DNA from: Halopenitus salinus
GTDB lineage: Archaea > Halobacteriota > Halobacteria > Halobacteriales > Haloferacaceae
Length of the DNA stretch: 64,000 nucleotides
Assembly: GCF_042662125.1 (NCBI RefSeq)
Contig: NZ_JBHSXL010000003.1
Location: forward strand, 124,001 to 188,000
Direction of reading: 5' to 3'
In this document: in pieces, positions 33,875 to 42,102 of the stretch
How the letters are laid out: every line of letters starts with the position of its first letter
Position numbering within the stretch: the first letter of the stretch is position 1
The notes under the pieces: generated by a model
The model's input: only the letters and a program-made list of their open reading frames with translations
The model's database searches: none
What the model was told of the DNA's origin: nothing
Position numbers and translations under genes: made by a program

Positions 33875-34321
33875 GTGCCCTCCTGGACCGGTCCCATCGT
33901 CGCAGTGGTCTTCGTCTGGCTGCTCACGGGGGCGGCGTGTCTGCCCGTGCTCGCCGCCGCAAGCGTTCGAGACGCCATCGGCGAGTGGCCGACCGACCGA
34001 TACGTCCTGAACTACGTGATCCTCATGGCTGCGGTCGTCGTGGGTCAGACCGCCGTCTTCCTCGGGGCGGTCGTCGTTCGCGGCGGGATCGGCGGCCGCT
34101 CCCTGTTCCGGTGGACGTTCCTCGTCGCCGTCGGGTATCCCGCGGTCGTCTGGGTCATCCTCGCCGTCGTCCTGCCGGCGATCGGTCGTTTTGACCCCTC
34201 GAGCGACGGACTCGACGGTCGGATCGTCCTCGCTCTGGCCGCGATCTGGTACGCGGTCGTGGTCGCCGTCGCCGCCGCGATCACCTTCTTTCTGCTCTTC
34301 GTGTTCTACTTTCCGGGCTGA
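33875..34321 (+). CDS. small membrane protein, unknown function
   Basis: 148 residues from the GTG at 33875, with four hydrophobic segments ('GPIVAVVFVWLLTGAACLPVLAAAS', 'YVILMAAVVVGQTAVFLGAVVV', 'WTFLVAVGYPAVVWVILAVVLPAI', 'IVLALAAIWYAVVVAVAAAITFFLLF'). The longer frame from 33623 overlaps the L1 leader on the other strand and is not membrane-like, so the GTG is preferred; a gattatt element at about 33846-33852 sits 26 bases before it. It is inserted, on the opposite strand, between the L11 and L1 ribosomal genes. No family recognised. Confidence 0.7.
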   Translation: MPSWTGPIVAVVFVWLLTGAACLPVLAAASVRDAIGEWPTDRYVLNYVILMAAVVVGQTAVFLGAVVVRGGIGGRSLFRWTFLVAVGYPAVVWVILAVVLPAIGRFDPSSDGLDGRIVLALAAIWYAVVVAVAAAITFFLLFVFYFPG

Positions 34322-34455
34322 CCGGGCCGAACCTCCCGACGTCGGCGTCCGCGTTGACGGACGTCGAGGGAAGTGCGAGGAAAGTGCGGAAAAAGTGTGG
34401 AAACGTACGGGGAGGTCGGAAAACGGAAGCGTTGGACGTGATCGAGTCGGTCGGA

Positions 34456-34932
34456 TCAGGCCTCGAGGACGTCGTCGAACTCGCCGTCGTCGACGCGGTC
34501 GTCGAACGTTCGGGCGTCCTCGCCCTCGATGGTGACGCCGAGGGAGGCGCAGGTTCCGCCGATCTCCTTGGCGGCGTTCTTCGTGTCGTAGGCCAGCAGA
34601 TCGGAGGACTTCTGTTCGGCGATCGTCTTGACCTGCTCGACGTCGAGGTCGGCGACGAACTCCGACTGCGGCTCGCCCGAGCCGGTCTCGAAGCCGGCCT
34701 CGTCCTTGATCAGCTCGGCAGTCGGCGGGACGCCGACCTCGATGCTAAAGGAGCCGTCGTCGTCGTACTCGACGGTGACGGGGACCTCCATCCCGTCGAA
34801 GGCGGCGGTCTCCTCGTTGATCTCGTTGACGACGTCCTGCACGTCCACCGGCGTCGGCCCGAGCTCCGGGCCGAGCGGCGGGCCGGGGTTGGCCTGCCCG
34901 CCGGGGACGAGCACTTCGATGGTTCCAGCCAT
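34456..34932 (-). CDS. rpl11: ribosomal protein L11
   Basis: 158 residues from the ATG at 34932 ('MAGTIEVLVPGGQANPGPPLGPELGP'), the conserved proline-rich linker motif. It binds the GTPase-associated centre of 23S rRNA with the L10 stalk. It is transcribed separately from L1-L10-P1, from which a small opposite-strand membrane gene separates it. Longer starts to 35073 read through repeats and are rejected. Confidence 0.97.
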   Translation of the reverse strand: MAGTIEVLVPGGQANPGPPLGPELGPTPVDVQDVVNEINEETAAFDGMEVPVTVEYDDDGSFSIEVGVPPTAELIKDEAGFETGSGEPQSEFVADLDVEQVKTIAEQKSSDLLAYDTKNAAKEIGGTCASLGVTIEGEDARTFDDRVDDGEFDDVLEA

Positions 34933-34985
34933 ACGCGTATCAACCCGACCGCGACTTTTAACGATTGTTCTTCGCCGCGGCGTGC

Positions 34986-35077
34986 GCGAGCGGTTGTCAC
35001 AGGGGAGTACGTAGCCGATCGTCAATGGGGATATGCGGGCGGTTGCCACGGGGTGTACGCGAGCGATTGCCACGCGG
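34986..35077. repeat. three imperfect ~25-bp repeats in the L11/YchF divergent region
   Basis: Copies begin at 34986, 35035 and 35059 with the shared core gcgagcggttgccacgggg and variations. They occupy much of the 191-base space between the divergent L11 and YchF-type genes, upstream of both promoters. Confidence 0.65.
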
Positions 35078-35123
35078 CGGTCGCTCTCGCGCCGTTTTTA
35101 CCGTACCGCCCCGCAGGAATTCC

Positions 35124-36326
35124 ATGAGCTACCGGATCGGACTCGTCGGCAAGCCCTCGGTGGGCAAATCGACGTTCTTCAACGCGGCGACGATGAACGA
35201 CGTGCCCGAGGGGGCCTACCCGTTCACCACGATCGACCCGAGCGTCGGCGAGGCGTACGTCCGCGTGCCGTGTGCGGCGCCGGAGTTCGACGAGACGTGC
35301 ACGCCGAGCGTCGGCGTCTGTACCGAGGGGACGCGCTTCGTTCCCGTTCGACTCGTCGACGTCGCGGGGCTCGTTCCCGGCGCCCACGAGGGTCGCGGGC
35401 TCGGCAACCAGTTTCTGAGCGACCTCAACGAGACGGACGTGCTCGTCCACGTCGTCGACTTCTCCGGTACCACCGACATCGAGGGCGAGCCGACCGAGGG
35501 ACACGACCCCCGCGAGGACATCGACTTCCTCGAGGAGGAGCTCGACGCGTGGTACCTCGACGTCCTCGAGAAGGGGATCGACAAACACGGCACGAGGTAC
35601 CACGGCGCGGAGGCCGCGATCGAGGAGGACCTGGCCGAACAGCTCTCCGCGTTCGGGATCACGCCGGACGGGGTCAAACAGACGATCCTCGCCGAGGGGC
35701 TCGAACTCGACGCCGACAGCTGGGATGCGGCCGACCGGGAGGGCCTCGCCCGCGAGATCAGAAAGCGGACCAAGCCGATGGTCGTCGCCGCCAACAAGAT
35801 GGACACTCCCGAAGCACAGCGCAACTTCGAGGAGATCACGTCCGACCCCGACTACGATCACCTCACCTTCGTACCCGCGAGCGCGCACGCGGAGAAAGCA
35901 CTCAAGAACGCCGACGAGGCCGGAGCGGTCGACTACGTCGCCGGCGACGACGACTTCGAGATCCGCGCGGACGTCTCCGCCGAACAGCGAGAGGGACTCG
36001 ATCGGATCGGAACGTTCCTCGAGGAGTACGGCGGGACGGGCGTCCAGTCGTGTCTCGAGGCCGCGGTCTTCGACGTGCTCGGCTGCATCGCCGTCTTCCC
36101 CGGATCGGCGAACGGTCCCAGGGACGAGAAGGGCGTTTTCCGCGACTGCTTTCTCCTGCCCGAGGGGTCGACGACCGAGGACTTCGCCTATCACATCCAC
36201 TCCGACATCGGGGAGGGACTGCTGCACGGGATCGACTGCCGCAGCGACCGTCAGGTCGGCAAGGACCACGCGCTCTCCCACCGCGACGTGATCGAACTCG
36301 TCTCCACGAAGCAGGCGACGGCGTAG
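35124..36326 (+). CDS. YchF/Ygr210-type GTP/ATP-binding protein
   Basis: 400 residues from the ATG at 35124. G-motifs are G1 'GKPSVGKST', switch 'YPFTTIDPSVG', G3 'DVAGLVPGAHEGRGLGNQ' and 'NKMD', and the C-terminal TGS-like region follows ('CIAVFPGSANGPRDEKGVFRDCFLLPEGSTTEDFAYHIHSDIG'). This is the archaeal Ygr210 branch of the Obg/YchF superfamily, thought to act on ribosomes or translation (family knowledge). A T-rich TATA-like element (about 35094-35100) is 28 bases upstream. Confidence 0.92.
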   Translation: MSYRIGLVGKPSVGKSTFFNAATMNDVPEGAYPFTTIDPSVGEAYVRVPCAAPEFDETCTPSVGVCTEGTRFVPVRLVDVAGLVPGAHEGRGLGNQFLSDLNETDVLVHVVDFSGTTDIEGEPTEGHDPREDIDFLEEELDAWYLDVLEKGIDKHGTRYHGAEAAIEEDLAEQLSAFGITPDGVKQTILAEGLELDADSWDAADREGLAREIRKRTKPMVVAANKMDTPEAQRNFEEITSDPDYDHLTFVPASAHAEKALKNADEAGAVDYVAGDDDFEIRADVSAEQREGLDRIGTFLEEYGGTGVQSCLEAAVFDVLGCIAVFPGSANGPRDEKGVFRDCFLLPEGSTTEDFAYHIHSDIGEGLLHGIDCRSDRQVGKDHALSHRDVIELVSTKQATA

Positions 36327-36366
36327 CGACCACGATCGTCCGGCCGTCACGGGGCCCTCGGAGACG

Positions 36367-36372
36367 TTTATG
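36367..36372 (+). promoter_or_regulatory. TATA-like element of the DNA methyltransferase gene
   Basis: tttatg overlaps the upstream ATG at 36370 and lies about 27 bases before the in-frame GTG at 36397, so the GTG is the likely leaderless start. Confidence 0.55.
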
Positions 36373-36396
36373 GGGTTCGCCGGCGAATCCCCGTTC

Positions 36397-37173
36397 GTGC
36401 GAACACGAACCGTTCAGACGCTTCCGCACGGCGATCCGGAGTCCCTACCGAAGTGGGCGGAGATCGACGTCCGTTCGCCGCCGGCGCTCCCCGATTGGGC
36501 CATCGAGGAGTTCTCCGATCCCGGCGACTCCGTCCTCGATCCGTTCGCCGGCTTGGGAACGACGCTTCGAGCCGCCCGGCGTCTCGAGCGTGAGGCGTAC
36601 GGGATCGAACTGGAGGAGCGACGCGTCGAATACGTCCGCGATCGGCTCGCCACGGATCGCGATCGAGGCCCGTCGAGCCGGGCGAGAGAGCACGATCAGG
36701 ACGCGGCGACCGGCGTCGACGAGGGATTCCACGTCGCCGTCGGCGACGCGACCGCCGGGGATGCGGCGTTCCGTGATTCGGGAGTCGTACCGCCCTCCGC
36801 CGATCTGTTGTACACCGCCCCGCCGTACATGCTCGAGGGCACGGACACCGATCCCCTCGACAACTACCGCGGGGATGGAACCTACGAGGAGTACCTCGAG
36901 GCGATGACCGACGCCTTCGAGGCCGTGAACGACCTCCTCGCCGCGGACGCCACGGTCGTCGTCGAGGCCTCGAACCTGCGAGCCGGTCCCGCCGTGACGA
37001 CGCTCGCGTGGGACCTCGCCGAGGCGATCGACCGCGCCGACGGCTACCGGTTCCGAACCGAGATCGTCGTCGGGTTCGAGGAGGAGGAAGGGGAGGCGGT
37101 CGTCGAGGAGGGACGCTACGGCTACGGCTACGACCACTGCTACTGTCTCGTGTTCGATCGAAAAGGAACGTGA
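36397..37173 (+). CDS. permuted amino-methyltransferase, probable orphan DNA m4C/m6A methylase (Zim-like)
   Basis: 258 residues from GTG 36397. The SAM motif 'VLDPFAGLGTTLRAARRLEREAYGIEL', which in beta-class DNA methylases is C-terminal, lies near the N-terminus, and the catalytic motif 'LLYTAPPYML' (S/D/T-P-P-Y class) follows it, so the domain is circularly permuted. 'TYEEYLEAMTDAFEAVNDLLAADATVVVEASNL' matches the family downstream of the catalytic motif. Haloarchaea carry a conserved orphan CTAG methylase called Zim; the fit with scarce CTAG sites in this window makes that assignment attractive but unproven. An RNA (Trm11-like) target is the main alternative. No restriction enzyme gene is adjacent. 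Confidence 0.7.
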   Translation: MRTRTVQTLPHGDPESLPKWAEIDVRSPPALPDWAIEEFSDPGDSVLDPFAGLGTTLRAARRLEREAYGIELEERRVEYVRDRLATDRDRGPSSRAREHDQDAATGVDEGFHVAVGDATAGDAAFRDSGVVPPSADLLYTAPPYMLEGTDTDPLDNYRGDGTYEEYLEAMTDAFEAVNDLLAADATVVVEASNLRAGPAVTTLAWDLAEAIDRADGYRFRTEIVVGFEEEEGEAVVEEGRYGYGYDHCYCLVFDRKGT

Positions 37174-37194
37174 GTCGGTGATTCGCCGCTTCGA

Positions 37195-38892
37195 TCAGTC
37201 GTCGGCCGGGGCCGGACTCGAGGAGTCGCCGAGATCGGCCGCGACCGGCTCGATCCGGTCGCTCGGGATGGTTCCGTCCTCGCGAAGTCCGCGCTCCTCG
37301 TAGTACTCCTGGACGGCCTCCTCGAGGTCGGGGATCTCGTAGGGGAGCGTGTCGTCCTCGACGTTCTTGCCGCGCTGGTTGTTGAAGTGGCGCTCGCGTT
37401 CGATGGTGCGGGCACCCAACTCGAGGAGCTCCTCGTAGGAGACGCCGAGGAGCTTCGCGAGCCGCTCGTCGGTGACGTAGTCGTCGGCGAATGCACAGAC
37501 GATGGCGGAATCGCGGATCGCACAGCGATTCTCCTTTTCGACGAGCAGCTCCGATTTGCCCAGCGTCCCCTCGTGGTCGATGACGCCGTCGTACTCCTCG
37601 CCGTGGATCTGGCTGTACATGTGGTCGCCGCCGCGGTTCGAGACCGCATACGAGAGTCCCTGGCCGTGGATGACGCGGCCGTCGTGGGCCGCGAACTCCA
37701 TGCCCTTGACCGTGTAGTCGCCGACGTCGAGCTGGTCGTGGACGCGGTGGACGCCCTCCGCCAGATCGTCGCCGAGCCCCTCGCGGTAGGCGATCTTCTC
37801 CGTCATCTCGTGGGCCAACTCGGCGTTGCCGAACTCGTCCTCGCTGGCGAGGTATGCCGCGACGGTGACGCCCGCGGAGATCGTATCCAGGCCGAGCACG
37901 TCACACAGCTCGTTGCCGCGCATCACGTCGACGATGTTTCCGATTCCCTGACAGGAGCCGAACGAGTAGACCGTCTCGAACTCGGGCCCCTCCGTCTCCA
38001 CGCTCGATTCCTCGTCGCGGGTGGGAAGCTTGCAGGCGTAGGCGCACTGCGAACACGCCTCCTTTTTGTACTTCTTCTCCTCGACGGCGTTGCCGCCGAT
38101 GTCCGCCGCGTGCTCGAAGGTGGAGCTCTCGAAGTACCGGGTCGGCAGGCCGAAGTTCTCGTTTATGAACTCCGTGCCGCTCGTCGTCCCCTGGCGACGG
38201 AACAGGTCGTCGGAGGTCGCAGCCTCGCGGTGGATGTCCATCGCCGGCGGGTCGGGAATCTCGATCTCGGGGTGGGAGTCCCCCTCGAAGGTGACCGCCT
38301 TCAGGTTCTTCGAGCCGAGCACCGCGCCGAGTCCGCCCCGGCCGAACGCCCGCGACTCGTAGGTCATCACGCAGGCGAACCGAACCAGGTTCTCGCCGGC
38401 CGGGCCGATCGTGATGCAGTTTTCGGGACCGAGACCGCGCGTCTCGTCGAGGTGTTCGGAGACCTCCGGCACCGTCGCGCCCTCGAGTTCCGGAACCTCC
38501 TCGAACTCGACGCCCTCGTCGGTGACGTGGGCGATCAGGAGCTCGTCGCTCTCGCCGGTCACCTCGAGCGTCGAGATGCCGGTCCCGGCGAAGTTTCGCG
38601 AGAGGTAGCCGCCGGCGTTGGTCGAAACCAACCCGTCGGTGAGCGGCGAGACGGCCGTCATCGACATCCGGCCGGTGAAGGAGGTGGTCGAGGACTGGAA
38701 CGGGCCGATGGAGAGGTAGGCACGGTTCTCGGGGCCGAACGGGTCGGCGTCGAACGGGATCCGGTCGTGTGCGAGAGCGGTCGCCACGCCGCGACCGCCG
38801 ATGAACTCCTCGAGAACGTCGTCGATGTCGGTCCGCGTCGCCGTTCGTTCGTTCAGATCCAGCGTGAGCAACGGGCCTTCGGCGTGTAACAT
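37195..38892 (-). CDS. tungsten-containing aldehyde:ferredoxin oxidoreductase family
   Basis: 565 residues from the ATG at 38892. N-terminal 'LLTLDLNERTATRTDI' and 'FIGGRGVATALAH' are the usual opening; the pterin-binding strands include 'GRMSMTAVSP' and 'RAFGRGGLGAVLGSKNLKAV'. Cys ligands of the [4Fe-4S] cluster fit 'CSQCAYAC' (C-x2-C-x3-C) with a later Cys in 'NELCDVLGLDTIS'. It oxidises an aldehyde to an acid with ferredoxin as acceptor. Solitary in this region. A TATA box (38913-38921) lies about 25 bases upstream of the ATG. Confidence 0.93.
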   Translation of the reverse strand: MLHAEGPLLTLDLNERTATRTDIDDVLEEFIGGRGVATALAHDRIPFDADPFGPENRAYLSIGPFQSSTTSFTGRMSMTAVSPLTDGLVSTNAGGYLSRNFAGTGISTLEVTGESDELLIAHVTDEGVEFEEVPELEGATVPEVSEHLDETRGLGPENCITIGPAGENLVRFACVMTYESRAFGRGGLGAVLGSKNLKAVTFEGDSHPEIEIPDPPAMDIHREAATSDDLFRRQGTTSGTEFINENFGLPTRYFESSTFEHAADIGGNAVEEKKYKKEACSQCAYACKLPTRDEESSVETEGPEFETVYSFGSCQGIGNIVDVMRGNELCDVLGLDTISAGVTVAAYLASEDEFGNAELAHEMTEKIAYREGLGDDLAEGVHRVHDQLDVGDYTVKGMEFAAHDGRVIHGQGLSYAVSNRGGDHMYSQIHGEEYDGVIDHEGTLGKSELLVEKENRCAIRDSAIVCAFADDYVTDERLAKLLGVSYEELLELGARTIERERHFNNQRGKNVEDDTLPYEIPDLEEAVQEYYEERGLREDGTIPSDRIEPVAADLGDSSSPAPADD

Positions 38893-38912
38893 ATGCCATG
38901 ATCGATCGAGCG

Positions 38913-38921
38913 GATAAATAA
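38913..38921 (-). promoter_or_regulatory. TATA box of the aldehyde oxidoreductase gene
   Basis: ttatttatc on the minus strand, about 25 bases before the ATG at 38892. It is identical in sequence to the TATA box of the solute-binding protein gene. Confidence 0.65.
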
Positions 38922-39014
38922 CTGTATCCCTTGTCCTGTCGGTCCTTGCGCATCGATCACTCGGTCTCCGGTTTCGCACCCGTCCCGATCACTCGACCCC
39001 TACGAACGTCTCGA

Positions 39015-40466
39015 TCACTCCTTGGCGGCTGCAATCAAGCGATCGAACGCGCCGGAGGCCGCATGGCGATGAGCGTACGTGCCGACCGTCCGATACTCGG
39101 TCAGTCCGTCGTGGTCGCCGTCGATACCGTCCCCGCGCCGTACGCGAAACGCGAACCGGGCGTCGACGTCGACGTCGGTAGCCGAGTCACCCTCCGGCGT
39201 GAGCGCGTGGTCGGAGTAGTGGAACTCGTGGCCGCGGTGGCGCTCGCCCGCCCGCACCGTGGGAGCGTCCTGCGTCGCCTCGAGTTCGACGTGATCGAGC
39301 GCCTGATACCGGTCGCACATGCGAACGCGTCCCGGAAGGACACCGGCCATCTCGTGGGTCTCCCCCTCGGCCGTGGTGAGCGACTCGGCCAGGGCCATGA
39401 ACCCGCCGCACTCGCCCAGGACGGGGACGCCTTCCGCGGCCCGCGCTGCGATCGTCTCCATCGCGGGCGAGCGCTCGAGCGCGTCCGCGTGGAGCTCCGG
39501 GTAGCCGCCGGGCAGATAGACGGCGTCACACTCGGGGAGGTCGTCGCCGTCGACCGGCGCGAACGGAGCGATCGTCGCGTTCGTGGCGAGCCGTTCGCGC
39601 ACCGCGGGATAGACGAATCGGAAGGCCGAGTCGCTGGCGACGGCGATCGTCGGTCGTTCCGTCGCGCCGTCGTTGGTTCCGTTCTCACCACCCTCGTGGC
39701 CAGCGGTTCCGGACACACCAGGGGCCCCGACCGGATCCGGACGGATCGGGCGGCGAGCGACCTCCAGGAGCCCCTCGACGTCAAGATGTGCGGCGACCGA
39801 CGAAAGCGTCTCCCCGTCGATCGGCGCCTCGTCACCCATTCGCAACCCGAGGTGGCGATCGGGGATCTCGAGGTCCTCCGCGGGCGGGATCCGCCCGAGG
39901 TATCGGATCCCGTCCGGAAGCGACTCGCGGATCCCCGACTCGTGGCGGCCGCCGTGGGCGCGCTGGGCGATGATCCCGGCCACCTCGACGCGCGGCGCTT
40001 CCGTCGCGTCTCGGACGTTCTCGGGCAGCCTGAGGTGGTCGGCGTACTCGCGAAAGCCGAGGGCGGTCGCGCCGACGCTTTCCATCCCGGCGCTCGCGTC
40101 GACGACGAGAACGACCGGGAGGCCGAGCGCCGCCGCGGTCGCCGCCGTCGAGGTGACGCTGCCGTCGTAGAGGCCCATCATCCCCTCGACAACGGCCACG
40201 TCGCCGTCCCCGCGAGCGAGGTTTCGCCGGACGCCTTCCGTACCCTGCATCCACGTGTCGAGCGTTCGGGAGGGTCGCTCGGCGATGACGGCGTGGTGGC
40301 TCGGGTCGATGTAGTCGGGTCCCGCCTTTGCCGGGAGCGGCTCGCGGCCCGCGTCCTCGAGGGCGGCGATCGTCGCGAGGGTCGCCACCGTCTTGCCGAC
40401 GCCGGAGGAGGTGCCCGCGAGGACGATTCCCAGATCCGGACCGTCCGCGGTCGAGCGCGTTGTCAC
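39015..40466 (-). CDS. cbiA: cobyrinic acid a,c-diamide synthase
   Basis: 483 residues from the GTG at 40466 (start uncertain). The dethiobiotin-synthase-like domain has the P-loop 'GTSSGVGKTVATLA' and 'AGPDYIDPSHH'; the C-terminal class I amidotransferase has 'LGECGGFMALAESL' with the catalytic Cys. It converts cobyrinate to the a,c-diamide in cobalamin synthesis. The open frame continues upstream to 40676 through an 18-base tandem repeat, but those residues are not family-like. An acidic insert near 'GVSGTAGHEGGENGTNDG' is unusual. Confidence 0.9.
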   Translation of the reverse strand: MTTRSTADGPDLGIVLAGTSSGVGKTVATLATIAALEDAGREPLPAKAGPDYIDPSHHAVIAERPSRTLDTWMQGTEGVRRNLARGDGDVAVVEGMMGLYDGSVTSTAATAAALGLPVVLVVDASAGMESVGATALGFREYADHLRLPENVRDATEAPRVEVAGIIAQRAHGGRHESGIRESLPDGIRYLGRIPPAEDLEIPDRHLGLRMGDEAPIDGETLSSVAAHLDVEGLLEVARRPIRPDPVGAPGVSGTAGHEGGENGTNDGATERPTIAVASDSAFRFVYPAVRERLATNATIAPFAPVDGDDLPECDAVYLPGGYPELHADALERSPAMETIAARAAEGVPVLGECGGFMALAESLTTAEGETHEMAGVLPGRVRMCDRYQALDHVELEATQDAPTVRAGERHRGHEFHYSDHALTPEGDSATDVDVDARFAFRVRRGDGIDGDHDGLTEYRTVGTYAHRHAASGAFDRLIAAAKE

Positions 40467-40506
40467 GTCCGTTCGATCCGCGGACGCGAAGTTGACCCTT
40501 CCGGTC

Positions 40507-40560
40507 GTCCGCGAGCTTCCGATCGTCCGCGAGCTTCCGATCGACCACGATCTTTCGATC
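40507..40560. repeat. 18-bp tandem repeat upstream of cbiA
   Basis: Two exact copies of gtccgcgagcttccgatc (40507-40524, 40525-40542) and one degenerate copy (40543-40560). They lie in the space between the divergent cbiA and the small gene at 40679. The unit is a multiple of 3 and stays open in the cbiA frame. Confidence 0.85.
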
Positions 40561-40678
40561 GTCGTCGAACCGACGAGGTATTCGACACGAACGTTTATCC
40601 ACGATAGCGGCCTACGAATAGCTGACTGCGCCGCCGGGCGGGGGAGGCGATCACCGCCGGAGGGCGAGGACGACACAC

Positions 40679-40975
40679 ATGACCCTACAGCAACGAATCG
40701 AGACGTACCTCGAGACGGTCGAGGAGTGGCTCCACGGGCTCTATCACGGAATGATCGAGCACCCGTCCTTCGAGAAGATCGAAAAGGAGGCCGAGGATGC
40801 GGCGGACGTGTTCATGTTCGCCTGCTTCGCGGACGCGTTCGGCATCCCGAGCCCGATATCGTACTACACGGCGGAGCTCCTGCCGTACCTCTCCGAGGAG
40901 TTCCTTGCGTGGGAGCGTCGCATGTGGGACCGCGGATCGCTCATCGAACGCAAGGGCCAACAGTACCACTTTTGA
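40679..40975 (+). CDS. small haloarchaeal protein paired with the ArsA/Get3 ATPase
   Basis: 98 residues, predicted helical, no membrane segment and no Cys cluster. The acidic 'FEKIEKEAEDAADVFMFACFADAFGIPSPISYYTAELLPYL' is hydrophobic and amphipathic. Its stop is two bases before the ATPase start, so the pair is one operon. The tight pairing suggests a partner or substrate adaptor of the ATPase; that is inference, and no family is recognised. Confidence 0.75.
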   Translation: MTLQQRIETYLETVEEWLHGLYHGMIEHPSFEKIEKEAEDAADVFMFACFADAFGIPSPISYYTAELLPYLSEEFLAWERRMWDRGSLIERKGQQYHF

Positions 40976-40977
40976 CG

Positions 40978-41955
40978 ATGCGAAAGTTCGTCTTCTTCGG
41001 CGGCAAGGGAGGGGTCGGAAAGACGACCGTCTCGAGCGCCTACGGACTGAAGTGTGCGGAACGCGGCCTCTCGACCCTGCTCGTCTCCACGGATCCGGCC
41101 CACAGCACCTCCGACGTCTTCGACCAGGAGTTCGGCGACGAGCCCACGCCGGTCGAGGGCCACGAGAACCTCCACGCGATGGAGATCGACCCGGAGGCCG
41201 AGATCGAACGCCACATGAACGAGATCCGCTCGTCCATGGGCGATCAGGTGAGCCCGGCCATCGTCAACGAGATCGACAGACAGATCGAGTTGGCCCACCG
41301 AACGCCGGGCGCCTACGAGGCGGCGCTCTTCGACCGGTTCATCGAGGTGATGCGCGAGAGCGACGGCTACGACCGCGTCGTCTTCGACACCTCTCCGACG
41401 GGGGGAACGCTCCGGCTGTTGGCGCTGCCGGAGTTCCTCGAGTCGTGGATCGACCGGCTCGCCGACAAGCGCCGCGAGAGCGTCGACCTCTTCGAGAAGG
41501 CGGCGATCGGCGACAGGAAGGCCAGGGCACGACTGGAGGACGACCCCATAATCGCCCGGCTCGCGGACCGCAAGGAGAAGTTCGAGTTCGCGGGACGGAC
41601 GCTCCGTGAGAACGCCGCCTTCCACCTCGTGTTGAACCCCGACGAGCTGTCGATCGAGGAGTCCCGCCGAGCGATCGACGAGCTCGAGGCGGTCGGCCTC
41701 TCCGTCGACGGACTCGTCATCAACAAGGTGGCGCCCAAGCCGGACGACGACGAGACCGGGACCGGCGCCGACTACCTCCGGGAGCGACACCGCACCGAAC
41801 GCGACCGGCTGGAGCGGATCCGATCGGAGTTCTCGGAGCCGATAGCGGCCACGATCGAACAGCGGGTCTCGGAGATCAAAGGCGATCTGCTCGAGGAGAT
41901 CGCGGCCGAACTCGGGATCGAGGTGGAGACCGCGGAGGCGACGGCGAGCGTGTGA
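40978..41955 (+). CDS. ArsA/Get3-type ATPase
   Basis: 325 residues, a single ATPase domain. Motifs: deviant P-loop 'GGKGGVGKTT', switch I 'STDPAHSTSD', 'VVFDTSPTGGTLRLLALPEFL' (switch II, D-T-x-P-T-G-x-T-L) and 'LVINKV'. Archaeal Get3-like proteins can bind tail-anchored membrane proteins; the eukaryotic zinc C-x-x-C is not visible. The helical segment 'RRESVDLFEKAAIGDRKARARLEDD' lies where the client-binding helices are expected. It is co-transcribed with the small upstream gene. Confidence 0.9.
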   Translation: MRKFVFFGGKGGVGKTTVSSAYGLKCAERGLSTLLVSTDPAHSTSDVFDQEFGDEPTPVEGHENLHAMEIDPEAEIERHMNEIRSSMGDQVSPAIVNEIDRQIELAHRTPGAYEAALFDRFIEVMRESDGYDRVVFDTSPTGGTLRLLALPEFLESWIDRLADKRRESVDLFEKAAIGDRKARARLEDDPIIARLADRKEKFEFAGRTLRENAAFHLVLNPDELSIEESRRAIDELEAVGLSVDGLVINKVAPKPDDDETGTGADYLRERHRTERDRLERIRSEFSEPIAATIEQRVSEIKGDLLEEIAAELGIEVETAEATASV

Positions 41956-42060
41956 CGGGAGGTCGGCGTTTCGGTGGCGTGGATCCGGGCGAGAACTCCC
42001 GATACCGGTGAACCGGGATCGATAAATCCGACACCGGTGTGTGTTCACCATCACCATAAT

Positions 42061-42068
42061 GATTATAA
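42061..42068 (+). promoter_or_regulatory. promoter of cstA
   Basis: gattataa lies about 38 bases before the ATG at 42103, giving a leader of about 10 bases. The surrounding 60 bases are noticeably AT-rich for this genome. Confidence 0.6.
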
Positions 42069-42102
42069 GGGTTTTTCACACAATTAGGATGCGAGTACAC
42101 CT

